A stretch of DNA of 64,000 bases from Xiphias gladius (taxonomy: Eukaryota; Chordata; Actinopteri; Istiophoriformes; Xiphiidae): NCBI RefSeq assembly GCF_016859285.1, contig NC_053407.1, positions 18,204,632 to 18,268,631 on the forward strand. The letters run 5' to 3'. Below are positions 23,747 through 34,474 of this stretch, piece by piece. Made by a program: the position numbers and the translations under genes. Within the stretch, counting starts at the first letter, position 1. Each line of letters opens with the position of its first letter. A model generated the notes under the pieces. It had not been told where the DNA came from. It saw only the letters and a list, made by a program, of their open reading frames with translations, and ran no database searches.

Positions 23747-26700
23747 TTATTTGCTGCTGTTTCTGGTAATTCTGCTGCTCCGCCTCTGTGAGCCTGTAAC
23801 AAAGAGGACTTATTAGAACGAAATTCCCCTAATACAAAAAACTTGTTTCATTTGAGAGAATATCAAGAGCTCACCTGCAGTTGGCTCTGCACTGCTGCTC
23901 TTCCTCCTACGTGCATTTGCTCTATTTTCATGAGGAGGTGTGTCTACTTCCCGAGCCTTTTGAGTCTTTTTCTTGGATCCGGCTTCCTTCGGACGTACAT
24001 CCTTTTCTTTCTTTTGCGTTTTGGCTGCAGTTTCCTGTCTGACTGCTTTTTCCTTTATTTTGCTTTCAGAAGGACTCCTGGCCAGCTGTAGAAAAAACAA
24101 AGTGGTGTCAAGAGTTATATCTGGAATTTATCACAGGCCAAGCAAAAGAAAAAAACCAAGAGAAAAAAAAACAAAACATCTTAATCTGTCAATACCTTTT
24201 TCTTGTCTGTGTAATCGTGGTCATCTTCTTTCTTTAGTCTCTTTTTTACCTTGGGTGACTTTGAATCTACGATGAGCAAAAAAAGATGACACCCGTCAGA
24301 TGCATTGACTGTTCTCAGATACATTTCAGTGCTCAGTATGATGTATTCAAATTATTACATACCTTTAGGTGCCATGGGGCCTGGATCTCCCTGGAGTTAG
24401 AACAGTACGTATTAGTATCAGTGACATAAAATCTTGTGCCAGAGATGAATATGTAGGATTTTGCTTTAACTCACCTTGAACCACATAGTTCTGCCATTGT
24501 GGTCGCGGATAGATTTCATTCCATCCACGTAGTAACACTGCAGCCATGCCTTGAAGTCAGAGTAGTCTGCCTTCTCGGGATCGTAGCCCTTTCCACCTAA
24601 GTCACAAAATGTGTCAAACATCAGAAGGCATTTCACAAGATCCAAAAGGAAACTGTACCAGTCTCTGAATAAGGATGAAGCCTTTCACACTAAATGAACG
24701 CTAAAACAATCTCAGAGTCGACTTTCAGAGTGGACCAGACAGTCGAAACGTGATAACCCACCCAGGTTCACCACCTCCAGAGGTACTGTATGACACAGTC
24801 TGAGCAGGTCACCCGTCTCCCCTTTCACCCCTCTCTTTTTAGCGCCTTCTGAGGTCTTTTGGCAGGGATAAAGAGAGGCCGTGTTAGAGAAGTGATTGTG
24901 ATTGAGGATCTAATAATCTGAAAAATGTGTTCCTCTGTTTGTGCTCTTTCACCTTTGTGTGTTTGATCTCATGTTTCACAGGCTTGTTGCGTTCACACAA
25001 ATCTTCTGAGCCAAGGCCTTCCAGCACGCTCCTGGCGGGCACGAAGGGCGGAATGTTCAACCTTAAAAACGATTACACTACATTAGAACCCTTCTTTTGT
25101 AAAACAAGAAAGGGTCTTTTGTTTTCGCTTTCTGAATCATCGTGTCTCCCCACGGGAAGTAAGACGTTGAGAATTGAAAGAAACCACTCATTTCATGTCT
25201 GAGGGAAACAGACCTTGAAAAACACACGGGCTGGTGCTGTGTTTGGGTCGTGCTTTTCAACAAAACAAAAACGCACCATCCGGCAAACTAGAACCTCACA
25301 GGAACAGTGCGTTACAGAAATATAGGAAACCTCTATAGTCCCCAAGGTTTGACCATGCCCATCATATAAAAGAAGCACTAAGGTGACGACATTCTTGTTT
25401 CCTTCTTACTAATCTCAAAATACCTTTTTGTTTCGTTGTGAACAATGTATAAACCTACTATTAATAAAGGTCAGTGACAGGCTTTCTGCCTTTTATACAT
25501 GCATGCCTGTGATCTCTTAGTTTTTGTTCTCTGTAACCACTAGCTACATCTGGCAAGGTAATCCAGCTGCAAACTAGTCATACGGGTGCATCTAGAGAAA
25601 TATTTTTGTTTCTCTTCAAATGAGCAAATACGGTAATATCAATTAGGGATGCACTGACCCAACCTTTTCTCTACCAATACTGATTCCGCTACCTCAACTC
25701 AGGGTACCGATCCAACGCCAGTGCTCTCTTTTTCCCAAATTTGACATCCGTATACTACGATGCGTGGAACTCATTGGAATTGCTGTGCCACTAAGAACTG
25801 GTTTTTAAATCAGAGCCTAAACGATTAGTGAGTAGATAGAAAACTGAATGGCAGCTATTTTGATCAATGATAATATTAGCTACTTCTTTTCTTATTTGAT
25901 TGATTGTTAACAATATTTTTGAGTTGTAGACTTTTGGTCAAAACAAGTCGTGAAGGTGTCACTTTTAGCTGTGAGAAATTGTTTCCTCTATTTTAGCGTG
26001 TTTTAAAGACTAAATAATTAAAAATAATTGGATACAGCAGATTAATCCAAAATTAAAATAACTGGTATTTAGAGCCCCATCTTCTAATTGGATTGTCATG
26101 TCATAGCTGATACCCGACCCACTTAATAAGGTCAATATCTGTGCATCCCTAATACAGAACTGTATAATGTGTCATTTGAATAGTTCTGCTGGTTGAGATG
26201 TGTATCACCTGAAAAGGATTTCAGCCCTCAGATAGTTCCCAATGCCATTGAAGTACTTCTGATTGAGCAGAACTTCACAGATGGGCCTGTCAAAGGCACG
26301 GTCAGACAAGTGCAACATGACGTTCTCCCTGCAAAATGATCAACGGGTCAGTGCGACAGTGATACTTTGATTGAGCAGGGGACACACGTGACGCTGTCAG
26401 CATTACTTACCTGAAGCTTTTGTACTCGAACATGATGCAGGGCCCTCTGTCGGGCTGCCACGTCCCATTGGGCTGCCAGCTGCCAAACCTGCGTGTATCC
26501 ACAAAGCTCAGCACCCTGCAGGGCTTCTCTTTGGAATAAAAACGCAAATGGGCATGTTTGGGCAGGTCATCCTCTGCGGTGAAACGGAAATAGCCCGACA
26601 TCCCAAAGCGAAAGACGACGTCCACGGGCTGGTCCGCGTGTCCTGCTTTCACTCTCGGTTTAGGATCATCACTTTTCATGGGTGTCAGTGTGAGCTTCAC

Positions 26701-26865
26701 TTCCTTCCCTCTGGAAGCAGCTGTGATGCGATATGCCTCACAGATGAAGGGCACGTCAGGACTCTTGCTGACCTCAGATTTTCTGACCGGTCCAGTAAAC
26801 ACCACCCCATCACACACTTTGTTGACGTAAAGGCTGGCCAGGTGGAGCTCCGGTCCCTCGGGCAT
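23747..26865 (-). CDS. neil1: Nei-like DNA glycosylase 1
   Basis: A bifunctional glycosylase/AP-lyase that removes oxidised pyrimidines in base-excision repair. Coding exons in transcript order (minus): 26865-26411, 26328-26209, 25061-24953, 24855-24762, 24596-24475, 24390-24363, 24266-24196, 24085-23875 and 23793-23747. They sum to 1257 nt, 418 aa (human 390). The N terminus MPEGPELH gives the catalytic Pro2/Glu3; Lys54 lies in SRGKEV; FRFGMSGYFRF and DTRRFG follow. The H2TH region (FDRPICEVLLNQKYFNGIGN) comes next, then the zinc-less finger (NGRTMWF) in place of a zinc finger. The C-terminal 120 residues are lysine/arginine-rich and low in complexity, like the disordered interaction tail of NEIL1. 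The gene is tail to tail with man2c1. Confidence 0.96.
25644..26151. mobile_element. Non-autonomous hAT-like element in neil1 intron 2
   Basis: The left end TAGGGATGCACTGA and right end ...TGTGCATCCCTA are inverted copies (TAGGGATGCAC core), typical of hAT-type fish MITEs. The 508 bp between them have no open frame. A clean 8-bp target duplication could not be confirmed. Confidence 0.55.
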
Positions 26866-28080
26866 TTTGTTGGAACAGATGCGTGCTACGATGGCAGAAA
26901 AAGTGTCTGAGCAAAGATTGCATCACAAGAGCTCACATCTAGGGCTGTAACTGCCATTAAGCACACTGAGGCCATCTCATCTGTTTCTAGCTACAAAGGG
27001 AGAAAACTTTTAAAAAAAACTTCAGTATTATTCAGTAATTCAGTATTTGAAGACTCTATATATTTACAATTAACTACTTTTATGTCAACAAAATAATATA
27101 AATGCAAGCTTCAACATTTCTTGTCCAGAATTATGTTTCTTGGAGTGTGGAGACGACTTTGAAACAGCACTTAGACCTTGTTCTGATATAAAAATACGTT
27201 AAAAAAATATATCTTAGTTTATGTAGAGAGTGGCTGGATGTGTGTTGAGTGGACTTGTGACCTCTGTATTTCTAAAATCCTGGCTTGGGCCCTGAAAACA
27301 TAAAGCACCACATCCAAGCCTGCACATCCTAAAACCTAACACACATTCACCCTGAGACGTAAACATTATACGATACACATCAATGCTTGGGCGTTACAAT
27401 ACTGCACACATCTTTATGACACATAGGACAACAACCCTTTAAAAAAAACAAACAAAAAAAACACACACTCAGAACAGGCGAGTCCCAAGTGTGTTCGGTT
27501 AACCATTTGGCCCAGTCTGAAAGAAAAAATGTGTTTGTGCATCGCCCATTCCCCTGACGTGGGGAAAGAGTACCGGCGGGCGCCACACACAAGTCAAATC
27601 TGGCGTTTTCACTGAGTTGCAAAGGGCATCGGTTCAAACAACTCACCCACACCAGGGAGGAAACCTCGCCGCTGACAAACCTGCGAATGTATCAAGCCGA
27701 CAGTGCAATTACATAACCTACAGAGGTTGTCTTGCTCCTCCACTCCTGCCCGCGGCTGCTGCAGTGGGCAGATGTGGCTCTAACCAGAAGCCCTTTCACA
27801 ACATGCTGGTTACCAAACAAGTTGTGTAACGCCAGCGCTCGCCATTCACTCAGTTGAAAATGTCGCGAGATCGCCATGCCTCTCGCGCTCGCTGTTTGTA
27901 ATCGAGCACTTCACAAGTATTTTCTGGTCAGAGTAGGTGTTTCTGTCACGATCTCTGATAATTCACTGAAAATGTTTGCCTGGGAAACGCACCCAAGAAA
28001 CCTAACGTGAGCAAACAGTGCAGCCCGATGCGTGATGGGAGATGTAGGCGTGCGGGAAGGGATACAAATATCTCAGTAAT
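26866..28080 (-). promoter_or_regulatory. neil1 5' region and CpG-rich probable promoter
   Basis: There is no other coding exon. Just upstream of the ATG are possible acceptors (ctttgctcag, catcgtag), so a non-coding first exon further up is likely. The stretch 27540-28050 is CpG-rich. At 27863-27870 TCGCGAGA matches eight bases of the palindromic TCTCGCGAGA promoter element known in vertebrate housekeeping genes. The promoter assignment is inference. Confidence 0.4.
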
Positions 28081-28198
28081 TTACATTTTATTTAGACTAG
28101 TGCAGTGCCCGATCGCGTGATTATTGTCTAATTAATAGTTGAATATTTTATTCAGTCATATAATCATCCTCAGCTAATTTGCACGTCACTACTGTGTT

Positions 28199-28243
28199 AT
28201 TATTATTATTATTAATAATAATAATAATAATAATAATAACAAT
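28199..28243. repeat. (TTA)n/(TAA)n self-complementary microsatellite
   Basis: Six TTA units are followed at once by about eight TAA units, so the tract is a perfect inverted repeat able to form a hairpin. It directly precedes the fold-back at 28257. Confidence 0.85.
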
Positions 28244-28256
28244 AGTAGACCCTATT

Positions 28257-28397
28257 TCTGTGGTGCTGTTGAACGGTACTGGGTTACACTGAGAGGTGTT
28301 CCTGATATTTTGTCAACCTTAATTCATATAAATGGGATGGACAAAATATTAGGAACACCTCGCAGTAAAACCCAGTAGAGTTCAACAGCATCACAAA
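28257..28397. mobile_element. Fold-back (inverted-repeat) element
   Basis: Arms 28257-28314 and 28340-28397 are inverted copies with about 8 mismatches in 58 bp and a 25-bp loop. The inner motif gaggtgttcctaatattttgtc is one I recognise from dispersed fish repeats. Related repeat sequence continues to about 28570 (aaccaataaattggcaagtgagtg). Confidence 0.7.
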
Positions 28398-28973
28398 TTA
28401 CAGCCTGCAAAATGACCCTTATAATAAATCAACATCCTCTTAAACAGATTCAATAAAAACTGAGCATTATAATCCTCATGAAAGGGATTTATTACAGGCC
28501 TGTTGCATCATAATAATTTGGTTTTATGTAGGGTTAACCAATAAATTGGCAAGTGAGTGTAGATTAATTTAATCACTGTGTGTCACAGTTACCCTTTCCC
28601 AGAACTGGAGAATCAGTATTTTTACTGAGGAACTTCAAACTTACAATGGGTATGACATGGATTTATTTCATCATTGGAGTAATATGCAGTGAAGAAAATC
28701 ACTCGTAAATGTATTTTTACTTCAGCAAGGAAAATATTTGAAACGATTTACAGACTGTAACAACAGTCTATGCAATGTTAGTTTAAGCCATTCACCCACT
28801 CATACACAGCTGTTTAAGGAAACAGAAAACATACAATGGCAGAATAACAGCATTAGACGATGCAAGGTCTAACATCCCGTTACCAGAACAGCAGCAGTGC
28901 ATAAATAACTTGTTCCGCCTGTTAATAATCCTAATATATCATGCTTGGGCAGGGATAAAGAGTAAACAAAACA

Positions 28974-29221
28974 TTACAGTCTTGCTGTCACTGCTTCTGG
29001 TCTTACATAAAGTGCTCCGGATTCTTTCGCCTCAGCTGTAGCAGCTGTACTCTTGTGATAAGCCATTTCCAATTTGCAGAGCTTGGATCTCTGTCTAAAA
29101 TAGTCCCACACCTTTGATGATCCTGTGCGAGGTTTTGTCGCTGCAGCTTGCTTTCCAGGGTATCCATGCTTTGACCAGGCGCAACCATCTTTGCGACGCA
29201 CCGTTGTCTAATAGATGACAT
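28974..29221 (-). pseudogene. Degenerate BED zinc finger from a hAT transposase
   Basis: On the minus strand the translation includes SSKVWDYF, then KLCKLEMAYHKSTAATAEA. This resembles the BED finger core (S-K-V-W-x-Y-F, then C-K-x-C, then Y-H-x-S-T) of hAT/ZBED transposases. The second cysteine and the downstream histidine pair are missing, there is no continuation into a catalytic domain, and the frame is short. I read it as a relic, not a gene. Confidence 0.45.
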
Positions 29222-29259
29222 CGGCTACGTGGATGCGTTGCCCCAGCCCTAACCGACTG

Positions 29260-29460
29260 TCGTTTAATACTTCTCTTTTTATGTTTCTCGAGAACTGCTC
29301 AGCCAAAAACCTTCACAGTCGACACTGCACTTCCTTGGGTCCTCAACAATACACGCGTGAAGTTTGAAGTCGAATGGATGAGCAGTTGTCGAGAAAATCA
29401 AAGGACAGACAGACAGAGAGACAGACTGAGATTTCTCCATTTATTAGTAGGATATATATA
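29260..29460. repeat. SINE-like dispersed repeat
   Basis: Contains gtcgacactgcacttccttgggtcc, tgaagtttgaagtcgaatgg and gagaaaatcaaaggacagacagacagag, ending in a short A/T-rich tail (ttattagtaggata). This is the style of a fish interspersed repeat; the family is not named. Confidence 0.4.
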
Positions 29461-29792
29461 AGCATATGAAGACAAAGCACAAATGATCAGCATCATTCAA
29501 ATCCAAATGTATTAAGTAACATTCAATATTTTACAAAAAATGGTCCGTTCAGCATTTTTGCTTCAGTGACAAATCACCCAGACTGGAAAAATTCCCACCA
29601 ATTACTACTAATGTGGTAGAAAAATACAACTAAACATCAGTCAGTCCAAATAAGGAACGAGCCTTTCACTTAACCTCTGAGATTACTAAACTCATAAAAA
29701 CAAGTTATGCTTTCAAAGATGTAAGTATGGCACTTGTGGCGGTCTATCAGCACCGACTGTGTCGAGCTCTGATCAGACATTGAGGTCAGACT

Positions 29793-32587
29793 TTATTGTA
29801 GTGCATTCATCATAGCCTGGGCTTGTTTCAGCTCTGTAGAAACACACATAGGAAAAGATTTAATCACAACATAATTTTGGCTAATAAGTTTCATTCGAAA
29901 GGGATAAACTATGAAAAAACTGTGAATTGACAAGATGCAGAACTGACCTGCAAGCAGGACTCTGAACTTATCAGCAGAAACAGAGACAACAGTTGTCTCT
30001 GTGGAGCCCGACTCTGCTCCCTGTGCTTGGAGTTTAAGCTGAATCACTGGTTCATTCACCTCTCGCAGCTCACTGGAACTCAGAGTGTAGTCAACTCGCC
30101 ATGACACAGCCTCCAGTCGTCCCACTGAAATTCATTCCAGAGCAGAATCAACGGCGGCTTCAGTCAGCTGCCTCACAAATGACAGTGCTCGTCATCAGCA
30201 GTTTCTGTCTTCCTCTTTGAAAATGGCAAGATAGACAGAAATACTCACATCTCAGGCTCGTCTCTCTTAGTTTGTCTTGCAGCGTAGAGTGCTTGTCTTC
30301 GTATGATTTGCAGAGCCCCGTTGTGTGTTCTAAAAGTCCAGGTGTGCGTAATGAATAGTAAAGTCAAGATTTATTTTAAGCACAATCATATAAAAGTGTT
30401 TTAATGTCGTATCAGCAGAAGTACTAAGACTGTACAATAACACAGCATTAACATCTATTCAAAATATCAGAAAAAGAGAATTAAGAGAACTGGCAATGAG
30501 TCAACTGTGAGTGTTCTACACTATTAATGCACCAAAGTCACAAAGCAGCCCACCATCCACCCCACAACTCTGCCTTGTCCTTGCTGTACACTGTCCCCTT
30601 CCAAGTACGAGTTGAACACGGGTCATACATCAGTCAGACAATAGGCAATTATACAGTGCAGTAAGCTCTAACAATAACACAATAGGCTGTCATCTGGGAC
30701 CTGTATGTTTCTGGAAATTAGGCGATTGTTTTCTATGAACTATGGCCCTTTTCCAAATAGATTAGATCTCCTAGGGCTCATATTCTGGGCACAGTTTAAT
30801 GATAAAAATTAATTAAGGAGCCCTTGGTTGTATGGGTCTGTTAAGTACGCTCTATTTAATGCAGACATCGCACTGAAATATTCCAAGTAGTTAAAGAACT
30901 TGCTCAGGTGATGTTTTTCCACCTTTGTTCTGCTGTAATAACCAGTCTGTCCTTGCTCTTGGCACAAACTGAAGTATGGAAAGAGGTCTGTGCATGTGTG
31001 ACCCCAGATTATGCAACATAATCAGCATTTTCATACCCAACATGGAGAGCGGCAGTGGACTAACCTTTAGGCAGGCCAAGCTGCTGCAGCTCACTGGACA
31101 GAGATTCACTGTCAACATCGTGCTTTGCTGCACTGGAGAAAATGAAGCTGAGCACTGCGACACTAGCTTTGATGTCTCCGCTCTCTGCAAGATGGATTGA
31201 TGTCATGAATGCATGTTATTTAACAAACAATACAATGCAAGTATGAGAGTATCATAGGCTTGTGTGTAAAGTAAATGACTCAGATTTAAAAGCAGAACCA
31301 ACAGTAAAGGAATATTACCAATAACATTTACTCAAGCACTGTACTTAGGGAAAAATTTTGAGGTACTTGTACTTAAGTTTTGTGCCACTTTATATTTCTT
31401 TTCCACTACATTACTACAGTTTGAGAACTATAGTCACTAGGTACATTGCTGATTAAAACTTCACATACAAAATATATGATCAGCTTGTAAAAGATGCTGC
31501 GTTGTAATAGATTAAACATCCAAATCAGTATATAAAATAGCTTCCCCATGAGCTTAGATAAGAAACTTAAATGTCACATCAGCAAAATTATGAGAACAAA
31601 TGCATAGAGAAGTGACTTTCAAAAACTATACTATATACATTATGTAAATCTGCTTTACAGAAATTGAACATTAACTATAAAGTGTATTAAGACAAAAAAA
31701 TCCCAAATAAGAAAAGGAAGTTGCCATAAAAAAATACATACAAATGCTAAATCCAGAAATTGCACTTGACAGAAAGGAGCTGGGTGGTCGTTAGAGTTTC
31801 ATGTGTCTGTAGATAATAGTGTTAGCAGCGTAAAATACGGTTATTGCACTTGCAGATGTAGTGAAGATCTAAATACTTTTGTCAACCACTGAGCACCAGT
31901 AGAAGGGAAACTCACCAAACTTTGCATCTGCAGTAAGCTTTGCAACCTTGTCATACTAAAAAAGAGAGGGAGCGAGACGGAAGACAGCATTAACCAGCGC
32001 AGGGGAAATGTGTATATATATTAGATGAAGGCAGCATTAAGCTCTTACATCAATGCCCTCCCCAAGCAAATCCTTCAGCACTTGAGCGCAAAGGAGTTTC
32101 ATCTTGACACTTGACTGTCGAAATAGTGGGGCAGAAGACACACGAATTATTATTATATACTTTTTAAAAAAGAACTTATAAACTGCCACTGAAAACTGTA
32201 ATATTGCCTTGTTGATTATGTATAGGACCTTTGTAACTACTCACAATTTTCGCTAATGTGCTAATTTCGGCAAGCACCCAGTCTGGGCAGTCCAAATCTC
32301 CGCAGAAACGGAACCGCTACAACAGACAAGACGTCAAGTAAGTGTCGTATAATGTACTGTAGCAAAAGCATCCCCAAAATACACTGCAGCGTGAGCTTTA
32401 ACATTAGCGACCCATCATTAAGGGCTACTAGCTTAGCCTGCTAGCTATAACCGAAAGCCGGGCTAAACGTTGATAGTGTTGAGCTCAATAGTTACGTAAG
32501 GCATTTATAAATCATGCGACTAAAACGTCCTCTGAATAAACTGACTTCTAAATAAGCAAACAATACGATAATTAAACGTTTTACCAT
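29793..32587 (-). CDS. commd4: COMM domain-containing protein 4
   Basis: A member of the COMMD family, which assembles in the Commander complex (endosomal recycling) and has been linked to NF-kB and cullin regulation. Coding exons in transcript order (minus): 32587-32585 (ATG only), 32316-32245, 32114-32049, 31955-31916, 31184-31065, 30329-30249, 30124-29948 and 29833-29793. They total 600 nt, 199 aa, the same length as human. The N terminus is [19 protein letters not shown]. The C-terminal COMM domain runs from about residue 125 to the end, with [17 protein letters not shown] and [16 protein letters not shown]. All phases agree. The stop codon is embedded in CAATAAAG, so a polyadenylation hexamer overlaps the end of the frame. 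Confidence 0.96.
31316..31900. repeat. Teleost dispersed repeat, second copy (commd4 intron 4)
   Basis: Shares ttactcaagcactgtactt, ttttgaggtacttgtactt and ttttccactacattactacag with the fish repeat family also seen at 5170-5690. Confidence 0.55.
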
Positions 32588-32672
32588 GGCTGTGTGTCAG
32601 CTGAGTAGCTACAAAAAAAAATAATAATAAAAATAGACTGAACAGGAAGAACTTTCTGTTTCCTCTCATCTG

Positions 32673-32701
32673 ATTGGACGATTGGGGAGCGGGGCGGGGC
32701 G
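32673..32701 (-). promoter_or_regulatory. commd4 proximal promoter: two CCAAT boxes and a GC box
   Basis: On the gene strand CCAAT occurs twice (complement of ATTGG at 32673-32677 and 32681-32685), and a GC box (GGGGCGGGGCG, 32691-32701) lies just upstream. The group is 85-115 bp before the start codon, with no TATA box. The function is inferred from arrangement. Confidence 0.55.
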
Positions 32702-33287
32702 CTTCTCTTCAGTAACAGATTATGGTCCTGATGTTGGATGGCATTATTAACTCAGATTTATACCAAATTTATTTAGTAATAACGTTCTGCTTGGGCCTAG
32801 TTAACAGCTCAAAAACACACTTTGCACTGTTTCACCACCTTGACTTTTCCTGCTTTTGTGATAACTGCTTATAAACATGATTTTAAATTGATGCTTTGCT
32901 TCAGAAGTCCACCACAGAGAATGGTAAAATAATTCCGAATGGGGTCTCAGAAGCCCCAGGAGTAAAAAATGGCTGAATACCATGGCTTTTCATATGCTCT
33001 ATATCGATGATGGGCGTAGACAGTACAACACTATCTCCCCCAAATCTCACATAAGTCTATTCGGATTTACGATTTATTGGAATTTGACAACAGGACTAAT
33101 TTACTTCAAGCAGAAGTAGCGTTGCTATGTAGAATAGTATATAAATGCCTTTTTGCAAACGAAAGTAATTTATATAGTCTTGTGCAACGATTTTTCACAG
33201 TTATGAAAAAAAAATACTGTAAAGTGAGAGGCAATAAGTCATCTTTTATTCATCAGTTAACTTCATAAAAAGTGCCGTGAACAGAAA

Positions 33288-34474
33288 AAAACCTAAATCA
33301 AATCCGGCAAGGGGAAGGGTTACCACTTCAGTAGTTTTACGTTTTAATGAGTTCCAAAGAAGGTCAGCATCCATTATTATTGTTTTTATGTTTTTATTAT
33401 TATTTCTTCACCTGCGGTGGGGTGTGTGGAACCCTGAACACAGTTGAAGTAAAGCCAGTGTCAACAGAACACAAGAGTTCATTTGTTTAACTTTTGCAAT
33501 TGTTTCTGTCCTGGTTTTAAGATTTAGCAGGGATACAGCTGAGAAAACCGACAGTTTAAATAAGACTTTATAGAAAAATGGAATATACAGGGACAGAGAT
33601 AATGTAGGGAGATAGAGGATAGATGCAGGGAAGAAAGGAAAACAATTCTGTTCTGCTTGAAAAATAATAGTGAAATACATACATGAGTGCTTTTTAGTAT
33701 CACGTTCCCCCCAGAAAAACTGCAGAACATGACAAGAAACTGTAGAAAGTTGAAGAATTTGAATCTCTTGGAATATTGCTAAAAGAATATCAATGAAAGA
33801 TTGGCATGGAGGATGCATATTAACAAGACAGTAAGGTCTAACTGTGACCCTTTAGGTGTACTTCAAAGCCTTGTGGTGTGAAGTAGGGAGGAAGACTGAT
33901 TATATCAGATCTATTCTTGATCATACCTGCATGGTTCATCTCCAACTTCCACTGGGAAAAAATCTGTCGGCTAATCTGGCTAATCTAAACTCTAAGTATC
34001 TGCAGTGAGACCAACATGGACAAGTTAATCTTACAATTCTAAACAGGTTGAATTTGCAACATGCCAAGAGATCCGAGAACTGGAATGAAAAGAATTTGGC
34101 ACAGAAAAACTATTCTACAAAGCTGAAAGTGAAAGAGTATGTAACTTCATATAAACACTTATTCCTTTTCCGGAGCTGCTGATAATGTTTATGTATATTT
34201 ATTCGGGAGAACGGGGAAGATATGTTTAGTACAGTGGGGAAAAAGGATATACATGCGTCAGTTGGGTGAGTCAGTCTATCCAGGAAAACAGACTACGGTG
34301 TACGGTGTTCCTGACTCCTCTTTATGTCAAGGGAACCATCCGTTTTATTGGTAATGTTGTAGATTCATGTAAAACCAATGTCCCAAATCAGTGTAGCTGT
34401 TTAGATAAACTCAGTGACAGAGTTAATCCGGTCTTCAAATCCTCTGTAAACCCGTCTAGATAACAAGTACATCA
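33288..34474. repeat. Tandem duplication unit 1 (lacks sema7a promoter and exon 1)
   Basis: Block A (33288-34344) and block B (34345-34474) are joined directly here. Block A recurs at 34475-35540 and block B at 36582-36710. Differences are few: a 9-bp indel near 33335/34525 and about half a dozen substitutions over 1.1 kb. In this unit the roughly 1,041 bp that separate A from B in unit 2 are missing. The 136-codon minus frame (33408-33818) repeats in unit 2 and shows no family features. Confidence 0.9.
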
